Below are positions 36,104-45,500 of a DNA stretch of 64,000 bases, piece after piece; position 1 is the stretch's first letter, and each line of letters opens with the position of its first letter. The stretch spans positions 1-64,000 of the forward strand of contig DASTKH010000003.1 in NCBI GenBank assembly GCA_035716025.1, read 5' to 3'. The notes below the pieces were generated by a model. It was not told the origin of the DNA. It saw only the letters and a program-made list of their open reading frames with translations, and searched no databases. The position numbers and the translations under genes are program-made. The stretch is from JADGHE01 sp035716025 (GTDB taxonomy: Bacteria > Pseudomonadota > Alphaproteobacteria > Rhizobiales > Xanthobacteraceae).

Positions 36104-36135
36104 CAAAAGGAGAAGGGCCGCGAAGTGCGGCCCTT
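36104..36135 (-). terminator. hairpin with T-tract in the prmA leader
   Basis: On the minus strand, AAGGGCCGC, loop ACTTC, GCGGCCCTT, then CTCCTTTTGT. Arms are 36127-36135 and 36113-36121 on the plus strand. It is the right form for intrinsic termination and lies between the 20-codon ORF and prmA, so it either ends the ORF transcript or works as an attenuator for prmA. Confidence 0.6.
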
Positions 36136-36209
36136 CCATTGCCTTTATCCCGGGTGCGGCCTCGGCTGTGCGCCCCGCACGCGCGACACAATATCCTCGC
36201 GTGGCGCCT

Positions 36210-36272
36210 CTACTGCGCCCCACGCGAAGCGAGGGACCAGCGAGCCCATCGGGAATACGGACAATGAGACAC
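36210..36272 (-). CDS. 20-codon leader ORF with full-length Shine-Dalgarno
   Basis: A GTG-started frame encodes MSHCPYSRWARWSLASRGAQ. Upstream, at 36274-36288, the minus strand reads GAAAGGAGGTGATCC, complementary over its whole length to the 3' end of 16S rRNA; GGAGG stands seven bases from the GTG, the optimal spacing. Such a complete SD is very rare and argues for real and heavy ribosome loading. The peptide has two tryptophans, one cysteine and several arginines. No homologue is known to me. The ORF precedes the hairpin at 36104-36135 and prmA, suggesting a regulatory leader. Confidence 0.55.
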   Translation of the reverse strand: MSHCPYSRWARWSLASRGAQ

Positions 36273-36288
36273 TGGATCACCTCCTTTC
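36272..36288 (-). promoter_or_regulatory. complete anti-16S Shine-Dalgarno sequence
   Basis: The plus strand here is CTGGATCACCTCCTTTC, identical over 17 bases to the conserved 3' end of alphaproteobacterial 16S rRNA as I know it. Read on the minus strand, this is a Shine-Dalgarno of maximal pairing length before the GTG at 36272. Confidence 0.65.
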
Positions 36289-36370
36289 GGCTGTTGACGA
36301 TGATTCGCACTGTAAGGGCGACTCGATCCTTTGATAAGATTGAAAATCGCATCCCGGCACGGAGCACCCG

Positions 36371-37174
36371 GTGCGCTTCCGCGGCAAGGTTTGGACGGCG
36401 TCGGCCTTCGGCCTTGCCGCGTCGCTCCTGGGGTGGGCCGCCTTGGTTGCGACGGCGGCCGCGCAGCCTGCACCGAGAGGCCGCGACAAGGTTGACCTGC
36501 AATTGGTTCTTGCCGTGGACGCCTCGGGCAGCGTCAACGACGAACGCTTTGCCCTGCAGCAGAAAGGCTATGCGGAGGCCTTTCGCCACAAGCAGGTGCT
36601 GCAAGCGATTCGCTCGGGGCATCACGGCGCGATCGCAGTGATCATGGTCCAGTGGACCGGCCCCCGCCTGCAACGGATCGCAGCGCCGTGGACGCGCATT
36701 TCGGACGGCGCCTCCGCCGAGGACTTCGCTGCGGTGATCGAACAGGCCCCGCGGATGCTGTTCGGCGGCGGCACTTCGATTTCCGGCGCGATCGACTTCG
36801 CCGCCGGCCTGTTCGCGACGAGCCCCTTTGCGGGCGACAGACACGTGATCGATATTTCGGGCGACGGCATCAACAACCGCGGACGGCCGACCGTTTTTGC
36901 TCGCGACGAGGCCGTGGCGGCGGGCATCGTGATCAACGGACTGCCCATCCTCGCGCTCGAACCGGGCCTCGACTCGTACTACCGGCGGAGCGTCATCGGC
37001 GGTCCCGGCGCCTTCGTCGTCGTCGCCGAGAGTTACGACACCTTCGGGGAGGCGATCCGCCGCAAGCTCGTGCTCGAAATTGCACGCAAGGACAGGACTT
37101 TCGAAGCCAGCGATGGAACGCCGCGGCCCCCTCGGCACTTGTCGCCGTATGCGTCATTCCGGCCCGGACCTTGA
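36371..37174 (+). CDS. DUF1194-family secreted VWA-like protein
   Basis: 267 residues from a GTG at 36371 with GGAG six bases upstream. A signal peptide (WTASAFGLAASLLGWAALV, cut near ATAAAQ) leads into a von Willebrand A-type fold: the metal-site motif DASGSVND near residues 50-57, FGGGTSISGAI for the second loop and DISGDGINN for the third. The fold and export suggest a periplasmic protein that binds a partner through a bound Mg ion. DUF1194 has no fixed function. The downstream small membrane-protein gene overlaps its end by 26 bp. Confidence 0.9.
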   Translation: MRFRGKVWTASAFGLAASLLGWAALVATAAAQPAPRGRDKVDLQLVLAVDASGSVNDERFALQQKGYAEAFRHKQVLQAIRSGHHGAIAVIMVQWTGPRLQRIAAPWTRISDGASAEDFAAVIEQAPRMLFGGGTSISGAIDFAAGLFATSPFAGDRHVIDISGDGINNRGRPTVFARDEAVAAGIVINGLPILALEPGLDSYYRRSVIGGPGAFVVVAESYDTFGEAIRRKLVLEIARKDRTFEASDGTPRPPRHLSPYASFRPGP

Positions 37175-37460
37175 GGATGAACTCTGCCGTCTACAAGCGC
37201 GCCTGCCGCGCGCCTTGGCGCGGCCGCTCGATTGGCTTCGCCGACCCTCCTCGCGATGGTTGCGGCTTCCCGCCGGGGGATTGCTCATTCTGGGTGGATT
37301 CGTGGGCTTCCTGCCGCTCCTCGGGTTCTGGATGATTCCGCTCGGCCTTGTGTTGATCGCGCAGGACGTCGCCTTCATGCGCTCTCCACTCGCGCGATTG
37401 CTGGCCTGGATCAATCGGAGATGGCCAGCGAGAGGGCGGGGCCAGCTCGGCCGGAGCTGA
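37149..37460 (+). CDS. small membrane protein, unknown
   Basis: 103 residues from the ATG at 37149 (ATGs at 37080 and 37113 are in frame but lie deeper in the DUF1194 gene). A basic N-terminus (RALARPLDWLRRPSSRW) leads into a glycine-rich hydrophobic hairpin, AGGLLILGGFVGFLPLLGFW and MIPLGLVLIAQDVAFM, then a tryptophan-containing basic tail, LARLLAWINRRWPARG. Similar small proteins occur in rhizobia without known role. It overlaps the DUF1194 gene, so the two are probably co-expressed. Confidence 0.7.
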   Translation: MRHSGPDLEDELCRLQARLPRALARPLDWLRRPSSRWLRLPAGGLLILGGFVGFLPLLGFWMIPLGLVLIAQDVAFMRSPLARLLAWINRRWPARGRGQLGRS

Positions 37461-37483
37461 TGCAAGAACGAGTCCCGACGCGC

Positions 37484-40087
37484 TCAAGCCCGTTCGACGA
37501 ACGAATCGACGACCCGCTTTTCGCCCGCCTTGTCGAACTGGATCGTCAGCTTGTTGCCGTCCACCGCCGACACGCTGCCGTTGCCGAATTTCATGTGAAA
37601 CACCCGGTCGCCGACCGCAAATGACGAGAGGGTTCCGGTCGATTTCGCGACCAGCTCGCCCTCGATGGTCATCGGGGCGCGTCGTTTGCCCGCCGCTTGC
37701 GGGCGGCGAGGCGGCGCGGGCCGGTCATCCGTGCCGTAAGGATCGCTTCCTGTGTCTCCGTCGAACCCGCGGGCGCGCGCCTGCGCGCGCTGCCAGCCGG
37801 GCGTTGCGTAGCTTGATTCGAAGGCCTCGTCGAAGCGCGACGCGCCGAATCCGCCATAGCCGCCGAAGCCGCCCTGCGACTCGGTGACCTCGACATCGGC
37901 TTCCGGCAATTCGTCGAGGAAACGCGAGGGAATCGTCGTCTGCCACAGGCCGTGAATGCGGCGGTTGGTCGCGAAAAAAATCTTGGCGCGCCGCCGCGCC
38001 CGCGTCAGGCCGACATGGGCAAGGCGCCGTTCCTCTTCGAGCCCGGCGCGGCCCTGTTCGTCGAGCGCCCGCTGGTTCGGGAACACGCCTTCCTCCCAGC
38101 CCGGCAGGAACACGGTGTCGAATTCAAGCCCCTTGGCGGAATGCAGCGTCATCACCGAGACGGCGTCGCCATCCTCGCTGCTGTCGCGATCCATGACGAG
38201 CGAGATGTGTTCGAGAAAACCCTGCAGGTTCTCGAACTCCTCCATCGAGCGGACGAGCTCCTTGAGGTTTTCGAGACGGCCGGCCGCGTCGGCCGAGCGG
38301 TCCTTCTGCCACATGTCCGTGTAACCGGACTCGTCAAGAACGATCTCGGCAAGCTCGGTGTGCGGCAGCGCGTCCTTCTGCGCGCGCCAGCGGTCGAAGG
38401 CCGCGACGAGATCGCGCAGCGCCGCGCGCGGCTTCGCCTTGATCTCTTCCGTCGTGGTCAGCACGCGCGCCGCTTCCATGAGCGGCACGTCGTTCGCCCG
38501 CGCATAATCGTGCAGCGATTTAATCGTGGCCTCGCCCAAGCCCCGCCGCGGCACATTGACGATGCGCTCGAAGGCAAGATCGTCGGCCGGCTGCGCGACC
38601 AGGCGCAGGTAGGCGAGGGCGTCGCGGATCTCTTGCCGCTCGTAGAAGCGGGGGCCGCCGATCACCCGGTAAGGCAGGCCGAGCGTGACGAACCGGTCCT
38701 CGAATTCGCGCATCTGGAACGAGGCGCGCACGAGAATAGCGATCTCGTTGAGCGGATGACCTTCGCGCTGGAGCTGCTCGATCTCCTCGCCGACGCTGCG
38801 CGCTTCTTCTTCGGAATCCCAGGCGCCGGTTACCGTGACCTTCTCGCCCGGCGGAGCCTCGGTCCGCAACGTCTTGCCGAGCCGGCTTTCGTTGTGGGCG
38901 ATGAGATGCGAGGCGGCGGCGAGGATGTGTCCGGTTGAGCGATAGTTGCGTTCCAGCCGGATCACCTTGGCGCCGGGAAAGTCGTGCTCGAAGCGCAGGA
39001 TGTTGTCCACCTCGGCGCCGCGCCAGCCGTAGATGGACTGATCATCATCGCCGACGCAGCAGATGTTCGGCCGCCAGCCCGCGCCGGCGCCGCTCGCTGC
39101 AATACCCTCTCCCCTTGCGGGAGGGGGCGGCGAGCCGGGTGAGGAGTCTCCATCGCCCTGCGCATCCGACCCCTCATCCGGCGCCTCACCCCTTTCGGCG
39201 CCATCCTCTCCCGCAAGGGGAGAGGGTTGCGGCGCAAGCCGCGGCGCCTGAGGAGGAGAGAAGCCGCCCGCGGCCGGCTTCTGCGCCAAGAGACGCAGCC
39301 AAAGATACTGCGCGACATTCGTGTCCTGATATTCGTCGACCAGCATGAAGCGGAAGCGGCGCTGGAAGTCGCGCAGGACTTCCGGGTTCTCGCGAAGCAG
39401 CCGAATGTTCTCGAGGAGCAGGTCGCCGAAATCGACGGCATTGAGAACCTTGAGCCGCGCTTGAAACGCCGCATAAAGCTCGCGCCCCCGCCCCGCAAAG
39501 GCCGCCGATTCGCCGGCCGGCACCTGCTCGGGCGCAAGGCCGCGGTTCTTCCAGCCGTCGATCAGGCTCGCGAGCACGCGCGCCGGCCAGCGTTTCTCGT
39601 CGAGGTTTTCCGCCGCGATGATCTGCTTGAGCAGACGGACCTGGTCGTCGGTATCGAGGATCGTGAAGTCGCTTTTTAGCCCGACGAGCTCGGCATGGCG
39701 GCGCAGCATCTTCACGCCGATCGCGTGGAAGGTCCCGAGCCACGGCATGCCTTCGACGGCGTGGCCGACCATCAGGCCGATGCGCTGCTTCATCTCGCGC
39801 GCCGCCTTGTTGGTGAAGGTCACCGCCAGGATTTCGGAGGGGCGGGCGCGGCCGAGACTGAGGATGTGGGCGATGCGGGTGGTCAGCACGCGTGTCTTGC
39901 CCGTCCCGGCGCCGGCCAGCACGAGGACCGGCCCGTCGAGGGTCTCGACGGCTTCCCGCTGTTCCGGATTCAGACCGTCGAGATAGCGCGGCGCAGCGGC
40001 CGCGGCGCGGGCGCGCGCGGCGATACCGCCGGCCGCCGGGGCCGGCGGCGCCGAATGGTCCGAGGCGGGCTTGCGGAACTCAGACAA
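37484..40087 (-). CDS. uvrD: DNA helicase II (UvrD/PcrA) with an in-frame repeat insertion
   Basis: 867 residues, superfamily 1A 3'-5' helicase for mismatch and excision repair. Motif I GAGTGKTR is at 59-66, motif II DEYQDT at 251-256, motif III VGDDDQSIYGWRG at 345-357, and motifs IV-VI follow (RNYRST; VMTLHSAKGLEFDTVFLPG; VGLTRARRRA). Motifs II and III are normally about 20 residues apart; here about 70 extra low-complexity residues (270-340) lie between them, encoded largely by the palindromic repeat at 39104-39227. The only available start is TTG at 40087, since a stop lies just upstream. The C-terminus has a Tudor-like segment (VGDRVFHMKFGNGSV). Confidence 0.95.
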   Translation of the reverse strand: MSEFRKPASDHSAPPAPAAGGIAARARAAAAAPRYLDGLNPEQREAVETLDGPVLVLAGAGTGKTRVLTTRIAHILSLGRARPSEILAVTFTNKAAREMKQRIGLMVGHAVEGMPWLGTFHAIGVKMLRRHAELVGLKSDFTILDTDDQVRLLKQIIAAENLDEKRWPARVLASLIDGWKNRGLAPEQVPAGESAAFAGRGRELYAAFQARLKVLNAVDFGDLLLENIRLLRENPEVLRDFQRRFRFMLVDEYQDTNVAQYLWLRLLAQKPAAGGFSPPQAPRLAPQPSPLAGEDGAERGEAPDEGSDAQGDGDSSPGSPPPPARGEGIAASGAGAGWRPNICCVGDDDQSIYGWRGAEVDNILRFEHDFPGAKVIRLERNYRSTGHILAAASHLIAHNESRLGKTLRTEAPPGEKVTVTGAWDSEEEARSVGEEIEQLQREGHPLNEIAILVRASFQMREFEDRFVTLGLPYRVIGGPRFYERQEIRDALAYLRLVAQPADDLAFERIVNVPRRGLGEATIKSLHDYARANDVPLMEAARVLTTTEEIKAKPRAALRDLVAAFDRWRAQKDALPHTELAEIVLDESGYTDMWQKDRSADAAGRLENLKELVRSMEEFENLQGFLEHISLVMDRDSSEDGDAVSVMTLHSAKGLEFDTVFLPGWEEGVFPNQRALDEQGRAGLEEERRLAHVGLTRARRRAKIFFATNRRIHGLWQTTIPSRFLDELPEADVEVTESQGGFGGYGGFGASRFDEAFESSYATPGWQRAQARARGFDGDTGSDPYGTDDRPAPPRRPQAAGKRRAPMTIEGELVAKSTGTLSSFAVGDRVFHMKFGNGSVSAVDGNKLTIQFDKAGEKRVVDSFVERA
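39104..39227. repeat. palindromic repeat element inside uvrD
   Basis: The outer arms CCCTCTCCCCTTGCGGGAG (39105-39123) and CTCCCGCAAGGGGAGAGGG (39208-39226) are perfect 19-base inverted repeats, extended by one A-T pair. Inside, GCCGGGTGAGG (39134-39144) and CCTCATCCGGC (39172-39182) pair with one mismatch, and CCTCACCC nearby repeats the motif. The layout closely resembles the interspersed CCCTCTCCC...CCCTCATCCGGC repeats that I recall as abundant between genes in Bradyrhizobium-type genomes. Here it is translated without a stop as part of UvrD, residues 287-328. Confidence 0.85.
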
Positions 40088-40162
40088 AACCTGACCTGCC
40101 GGTGATTCTCACGGACCGAAAATGGCACCGGCGGATGCCTTTTTCGAGACCTCTCGCAACGT

Positions 40163-40738
40163 TCAGCGCGGCATGGCGATGCCGCGGCCGGCTGCTTCCG
40201 GACGCGGCAGGCGGGCGTGCGCCGCCTTCATGCTGGCGAGGCGCCGCTCGATATCCGGCGGAAGCGGGGCGACCTTCTTGGCATTCATGTCGACGTGAAG
40301 GGTCATGTTCTCGGAGGTCGCCGACACCCAGCCCTCCTCGGCATGAAACAACTGCTCGAAATAATGGATGCGCTTGGCGTCGTAATCGAGAAGCTGGAAG
40401 GTCACACGGACGGGATCACCCGCGTGCAACTCCCGCAGATACCGCACATGGACCTCGGCGGTGAATGTCGAGTGCCGGCGCCGGATCAGATAGTCATGCC
40501 CGATGCCGAGAAGTTCGTAGGCTTCGTCGACCGCGCGGTCGAACAGTACATTGTAATAAGCCATGTTGAGGTGGCCGTTGTAATCGATCCAGGCCTCCTC
40601 CACCCGCATCACCGAGGAGACGAAGGGGGCAAAAAACAACGGCTCGAAATCGATGCGGTCCAGCATGCGCGAATTACCGATCGGCTCAAAACTGGGCAGA
40701 TCATCGGCATCGACAGTCTGCCGCAATCGGGAGGCCAT
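40163..40738 (-). CDS. HotDog thioesterase (4-hydroxybenzoyl-CoA thioesterase-like)
   Basis: 191 residues from the ATG at 40738; an internal ATG at 40666 would give 167 residues and also fits the domain. EAWIDYNGHLNMAYYNVLFDRAVDEA is the HotDog active-site region, with the catalytic aspartate in DYNGHLN. STFTAEVHVRYLRELHAGDPVRV is the typical central strand pair. Enzymes of this type hydrolyse acyl-CoA esters. It lies 75 bp from uvrD in the same direction and is divergent from the D-lactate dehydrogenase gene. The substrate cannot be inferred. Confidence 0.85.
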   Translation of the reverse strand: MASRLRQTVDADDLPSFEPIGNSRMLDRIDFEPLFFAPFVSSVMRVEEAWIDYNGHLNMAYYNVLFDRAVDEAYELLGIGHDYLIRRRHSTFTAEVHVRYLRELHAGDPVRVTFQLLDYDAKRIHYFEQLFHAEEGWVSATSENMTLHVDMNAKKVAPLPPDIERRLASMKAAHARLPRPEAAGRGIAMPR

Positions 40739-40920
40739 TTTGAGGCATTCGGCACGTTTTGTCGCGCCCCTTTCGGGGATTTTGCGGCAATGGGCGGGAC
40801 GAGGGCGCCTCGAAGCGCAGGGCCCGGAGCGCGCAGCGGAGCGGCAGGAGCGCAGCGCCGCGCCTGACCTCCCTTTTCGCGCCTTTGCCGCGCAATCGCC
40901 CCATCTGCTAGGCTGCCGAT

Positions 40921-42321
40921 ATGAACATGGAAACAACACCGCGTGCCGGCGGCGCGAAGGAGGCGGGGCTCGCCGCGCTTGCCGCCCGCTTCGGAAATCG
41001 TCTGGTCACCGCACAGGCCGTGCGCGCACAGCACGCCAACACCACCACCTGGCTCCCCAACCAGCCGCCGGACGGCGTCGTGTTCGTGCAGTCGACCGAG
41101 GACGTCCAGGATGTCGTGCGGCTCTGCGTCGCCCACCGGATGCCGATCATTCCTTACGGGACGGGGACTTCGCTCGAAGGCCATGTGAACGCGCCGTTCG
41201 GGGGCATTTCCATCGACTTCCGCGACATGAACCGCGTGTTGGCGGTTCACGCCGAAGATCTCGACTGCGTGGTCGAGCCCGGCATCACCCGCAAGGCGCT
41301 GAACGAATATCTGCGTGACCAGGGGCTGTTTTTTCCGCTCGACCCAGGCGCCGACGCCTCGCTCGGCGGCATGGCGGCGACGCGCTGCTCCGGCACCAAT
41401 GCCGTGCGCTACGGCACCATGAAGGACGTGGTCCTTTCTTTGAAGGTGGTGCTGCCGAACGGGGAGCTGATGACGACGGCGCGCCGCGCACGCAAGTCGT
41501 CGGCAGGCTACGATCTCACCCGGCTGATTATTGGCTCGGAGGGCACCCTCGGGGTGATTACGGAGCTGACTCTCAAGCTCCACGGCGTTCCGGAGGCGAT
41601 CTCCAGCGCCGTCTGCCCGTTTGGGACCATAAAGGGCGCCTGCGATGCCGTGATCGCGACGATCCAGTCGGGCATTCCGGTCGCGCGCATCGAACTGCTC
41701 GACGAAGTGCAGGTGCGCGCGAGCAATGCCTATTCGAAGCTCAGCCTGCGGGAGACGCCGACGCTGTTTCTGGAGTTCCACGGCACCGCGGCCTCGGTCG
41801 CCGAGCAGGCGGAGCGGTTCGGCGAAATCGCGGCCGAATTCGGCGGCGGACCTTCGGAATGGACGACCAGGCCGGAAGAGCGCACCCGCCTCTGGCAAGC
41901 GCGGCACGACGCCTATTGGTCCGGCACTGCCCTTCGGCCGGGCGCCAAGGGCCTTTCGACCGATGTCTGCGTGCCGATCTCGCGCCTTGCCGAATGCGTG
42001 GTGGAGACGCGGCGCGACATCGACGAGATGGGCCTTGTCGCCCCCATTCTCGGCCATGTCGGCGACGGGAATTTTCACGTCGCCGTGTTGGTCGACATGG
42101 AGAACCCCGGCGAGATTGCCACCGTGGAGCGCTTTCTTGAGCGGCTCGTGGATCGGGCCCTGCGCATGGAAGGGACCTGCACCGGCGAGCACGGCGTCGG
42201 CCAGGGCAAGATGAAATATCTCGAGGCCGAGCACGGGTCGGCCGCGCTTTCGGCCATGCGGGCGATCAAGCAGGCGCTCGATCCGCTCAACCTGATGAAT
42301 CCCGGCAAGATCTTCGCGTGA
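40921..42321 (+). CDS. FAD-linked D-lactate dehydrogenase (cytochrome-type)
   Basis: 466 residues. The VAO-type FAD domain has IPYGTGTSLEGHVNAP and GADASLGGMAATRCSGTNAVRYGTM. The C-terminal cap has ILGHVGDGNFHVAVLVD and the EGTCTGEHGVGQGKMKYLEAEHG motif, whose histidines bind a metal and the substrate. This pattern matches D-lactate dehydrogenase (cytochrome) and glycolate oxidase GlcD; D-lactate is more likely, since no glcE or glcF follows. It is likely to donate electrons to a cytochrome or quinone. Confidence 0.92.
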   Translation: MNMETTPRAGGAKEAGLAALAARFGNRLVTAQAVRAQHANTTTWLPNQPPDGVVFVQSTEDVQDVVRLCVAHRMPIIPYGTGTSLEGHVNAPFGGISIDFRDMNRVLAVHAEDLDCVVEPGITRKALNEYLRDQGLFFPLDPGADASLGGMAATRCSGTNAVRYGTMKDVVLSLKVVLPNGELMTTARRARKSSAGYDLTRLIIGSEGTLGVITELTLKLHGVPEAISSAVCPFGTIKGACDAVIATIQSGIPVARIELLDEVQVRASNAYSKLSLRETPTLFLEFHGTAASVAEQAERFGEIAAEFGGGPSEWTTRPEERTRLWQARHDAYWSGTALRPGAKGLSTDVCVPISRLAECVVETRRDIDEMGLVAPILGHVGDGNFHVAVLVDMENPGEIATVERFLERLVDRALRMEGTCTGEHGVGQGKMKYLEAEHGSAALSAMRAIKQALDPLNLMNPGKIFA

Positions 42322-42599
42322 GCGAGGCCGCTCCCGTCCGAGCGCGGCCGCCATCGGCTCGGGCGGCGCGGTGTCGCACGAGAGAGGAAAGCGGAAAAGC
42401 GGCTTTCGCCTGACAACGGGCGCGACATAGATTAGCCTTGAGAAAGGATTAGCGACCTCCACCCGAACGGGGCGGGGGCGTTCGCGGGCTCCCGACGTGG
42501 TGCCGCGGGCCACCGCGAATCGTTTTAATTTCAATTCGTTGTGCTGCGCGCCGCGTTGCGGCGCCGGGCCGGCGAGTCGGCCGGCATGGGGAGCACACG

Positions 42600-45500
42600 G
42601 TGCAGACGACGCTGCTCGGACTGGGCATCGCCATCATCCTCGCGCTGCTGGCCGCGCTCATCGGACCCTATTTCGTCGATTGGAGCGGCTATCGGGCGGA
42701 ATTCGAGGCGCGGGCAAGTCAGGTGCTCGGGGCGCCGGTGGAGATCCGGGGCCCCATCGCGGTACGCCTTCTGCCGACGCCTTCGGTCGCGCTGGAAGAT
42801 ATCGGGGTCGGGCGATCCGATGGGTCGACCTATGTTCGAGCGCGGCAACTGGCCGTCGCCTTTGCGCTCGGACCGCTGATGCGCGGCACTTGGCAGGCGA
42901 CCGAATTGCGGGTTGATGGAGCCGAAGTCGGCCTTGAGCTCGGCTCCGATGGCCGCTTCGCCTGGCCGGCCCGCCGGGCAGGCGTCGACCCCGATATGCT
43001 GTCCATCGAGCGTCTCATTGTCGAAAACGGGCGCGTTGCGTTCAAGGACGCGCAAAGCGGAGCGCAAACCAGGCTCGAGCGCATATCGTTCCGCGGCGAA
43101 GCCCGCACGCTGCTCGGCCCGATCCGCGGCGAAGGCCGTTTCGTCGCCGACGGTCAGCCGCAGGAATTTCGCGTCAGCCTGGGTCGCGTGTCCGAGGAGG
43201 GGGACGCGCGGTTGCGCTTCGCCCTCGAAGGTTCCGAGCAGGCGCTTGCGCTCGTTCTAGACGGAACTCTCGACTTTGATCGAGGAAAGCCGCGTTTCGA
43301 CGGGAATTTCCACATTTCACGCGAGGCAGGCGTAGGCTTGGTGAGGGGGCGCGCCGTCGCGAAGACACCATGGCGCCTAGCGGGTCGGCTCAAGGCGGAC
43401 CCCGCCCTCGCTCTGGTCGAGAACTTCGAGCTGGCTTATGGGCCCGAGGACCGGGCCCTGCGCCTGTCCGGCACGGCAGAAATGAAACGGGGCCCGCATC
43501 CGCGCCTCGAGGCCGTCCTGTCGGCGCGGCAGCTGGACATCGACAAGTTCGTCGCCCTGCCGGAGGAAACGCGGCGCTTGCCGCTCGTGGCCCTGAGGAC
43601 TGCGGCCTCGATGGTGGAGACGGCGCCGATACCGCCCGTGGCGGTGCGCCTTGGCATCGGAGTGGATGCTCTGACGATCGGCACCGCCCCTGTGCAGGAG
43701 TTTCGCGCCGACCTTCGCTCGGAAGGAGGCGGCTGGGAAATCGAGAGTCTTGAGTTCCGCGCCCCCGGGGTGACCCGCGTGCGCTCGAGCGGTCGGCTGT
43801 CGCGGGTTGATCAGGACTTTGCGTTCAACGGGCCGGCGAGCATCGAGTCCTTGGATCCCCGCTCCCTGGCGGCATGGCTGGAGGGTCGCAAGCCTCCGCC
43901 GGCGACGGCCGCGGCGCCGCTGCGTGCGCGCGGCGACGTGACGGTGACGCCGCAGGGATTCGCCGTGGCTCGGTTCATGGCCGAGCTGGAGCGCAATCCC
44001 ATCGCAGGGCGATTTGCTTACGAATGGGCGTCCGCCACGCGGCCGGCTCCGCGGCTCGAGGCGCAGCTCGAGGCCGATGACGTCGACATCGACGCGGCGC
44101 TTTCCCTCGTCCGCACGGCTCTGCCGGGGTCGAGCCTCGAAGTGCCGGGCGAGGTGGTCCTCGGCCTCGACCTCGGCCGCGCAACCCTGGCGGGCGTTCC
44201 GGTCTCGGACATGCATGCTGCGCTCAGGTTCGACGCGAGCGGGCTCGTTCTGAACCGACTCGCCATTGCGAATCTGGCGGGTCTATCGGTAACGGCGAAC
44301 GGCCGCGTCGAGGGTCCATGGGATAAACCGGTCGGCGCCCTGACCGGCGAACTGAGCGGGAAGAAGCTCGAGGGATTGGCCGCGCTTCTCGACCGAGTGG
44401 CTCCCAAGGCGGCTGCCTGGCTGCGTGATCGCGAGGCGGCGCTGGTTCCCGCGGCTCTGCGCTTTGCACTCTCGTTCGACAACGTTGCGGGACCGGAAGG
44501 CGGCACGCAGGCGAATTTGACGGTCCACGGGCGTGCAGGTGCGCTGAACCTTGCCGTGACGGGCCGCGCACGGGGCGAGCCCAAGGCTTGGCGCGACGCG
44601 CGCGTGCGGACCGAAGGGCTCCTGGAAGCAACGGACGGGCGCACTTTGGCGGCTTTCGTCGGTCTCGACGGGGTGGCTGGCTCCGCCCCCGGCGGGGGTT
44701 CGTTGCAGTGGGTGGCGACCGGGCCGTTGACCGGCAGCCTTGCGGTGCAGGGCCAATTGAGCACGCCCGGCGCGGAGATTTCCGCAAACGGTACGCTGGC
44801 GTTCGATGGCGACGGAACCGGGGGAATGCGCGCCGACCTATCGGCCCGTTTGGCGGACGTCGTGCCGCTCCGGCAGGCCTTCGGCCATCCGCAGGGTCCG
44901 ACCCCTTTGGCTTTCAAGGCGCAGGCCTCTCTTGTCGACGACCGCCTTCTCCTCACCGGTCTGAGCGGTGAACTTGGCGACAGCGGGATCGGCGGGCAAC
45001 TCACGTTGAGCCTCTCCGAAGTGCCGAACATCGAGGGGCGGCTCACCTTCGACACGCTGGACGTGCCGGCGCTCGTTGCGGCTCTCGCCGGGAGCGCCGG
45101 CCGCTCACCATCATCGGACACGGTCGAGGCTTCGGCGTCCGGCTTCGCGCGCGCGACATTCGGCCGGCGGTTTCTCGGGGAAATCGCGGCGGACGTCGAT
45201 CTTGGCGCGATGCGCGCGCGGCTACCGGGGCGGCTCGAGGCGCGCGATGCGACGGCGACGTTGCGCCTCAAGCCGGGAGAGGCCGTTCTCGATAACATCG
45301 CGGCAACCTTCGCGGGCGGCCGTATCGAGGGACGCCTTTCGCTGCAAAGCGGTCCGCTCGGGACTGTGGCATCCGGGAACCTGGCGGTCACGGGGGCGGA
45401 ACTCGGCGCTTTGTGGCCGGGCGAGCGTGCGCCGCCGGCGAGCGGCCGCGTGAGCCTTCAGATCGACCTCAAGGGCACCGGCCGCAGTCCCGCGGACCTG

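Noticed and set aside
36272..36288. Remnant of a 16S rRNA gene on the plus strand
   Set aside because: Only 17 bases match and no further rRNA sequence flanks them; a Shine-Dalgarno on the minus strand explains the match better.
40609..42534. 641-codon minus-strand frame opposite the D-lactate dehydrogenase gene
   Set aside because: Shadow frame; the plus strand has a full flavoprotein with intact motifs.
42322..42599. Two GATTAGC copies before the AsmA gene as a regulator site
   Set aside because: Seven-base direct repeats in 278 bp are expected by chance too often to support a site.
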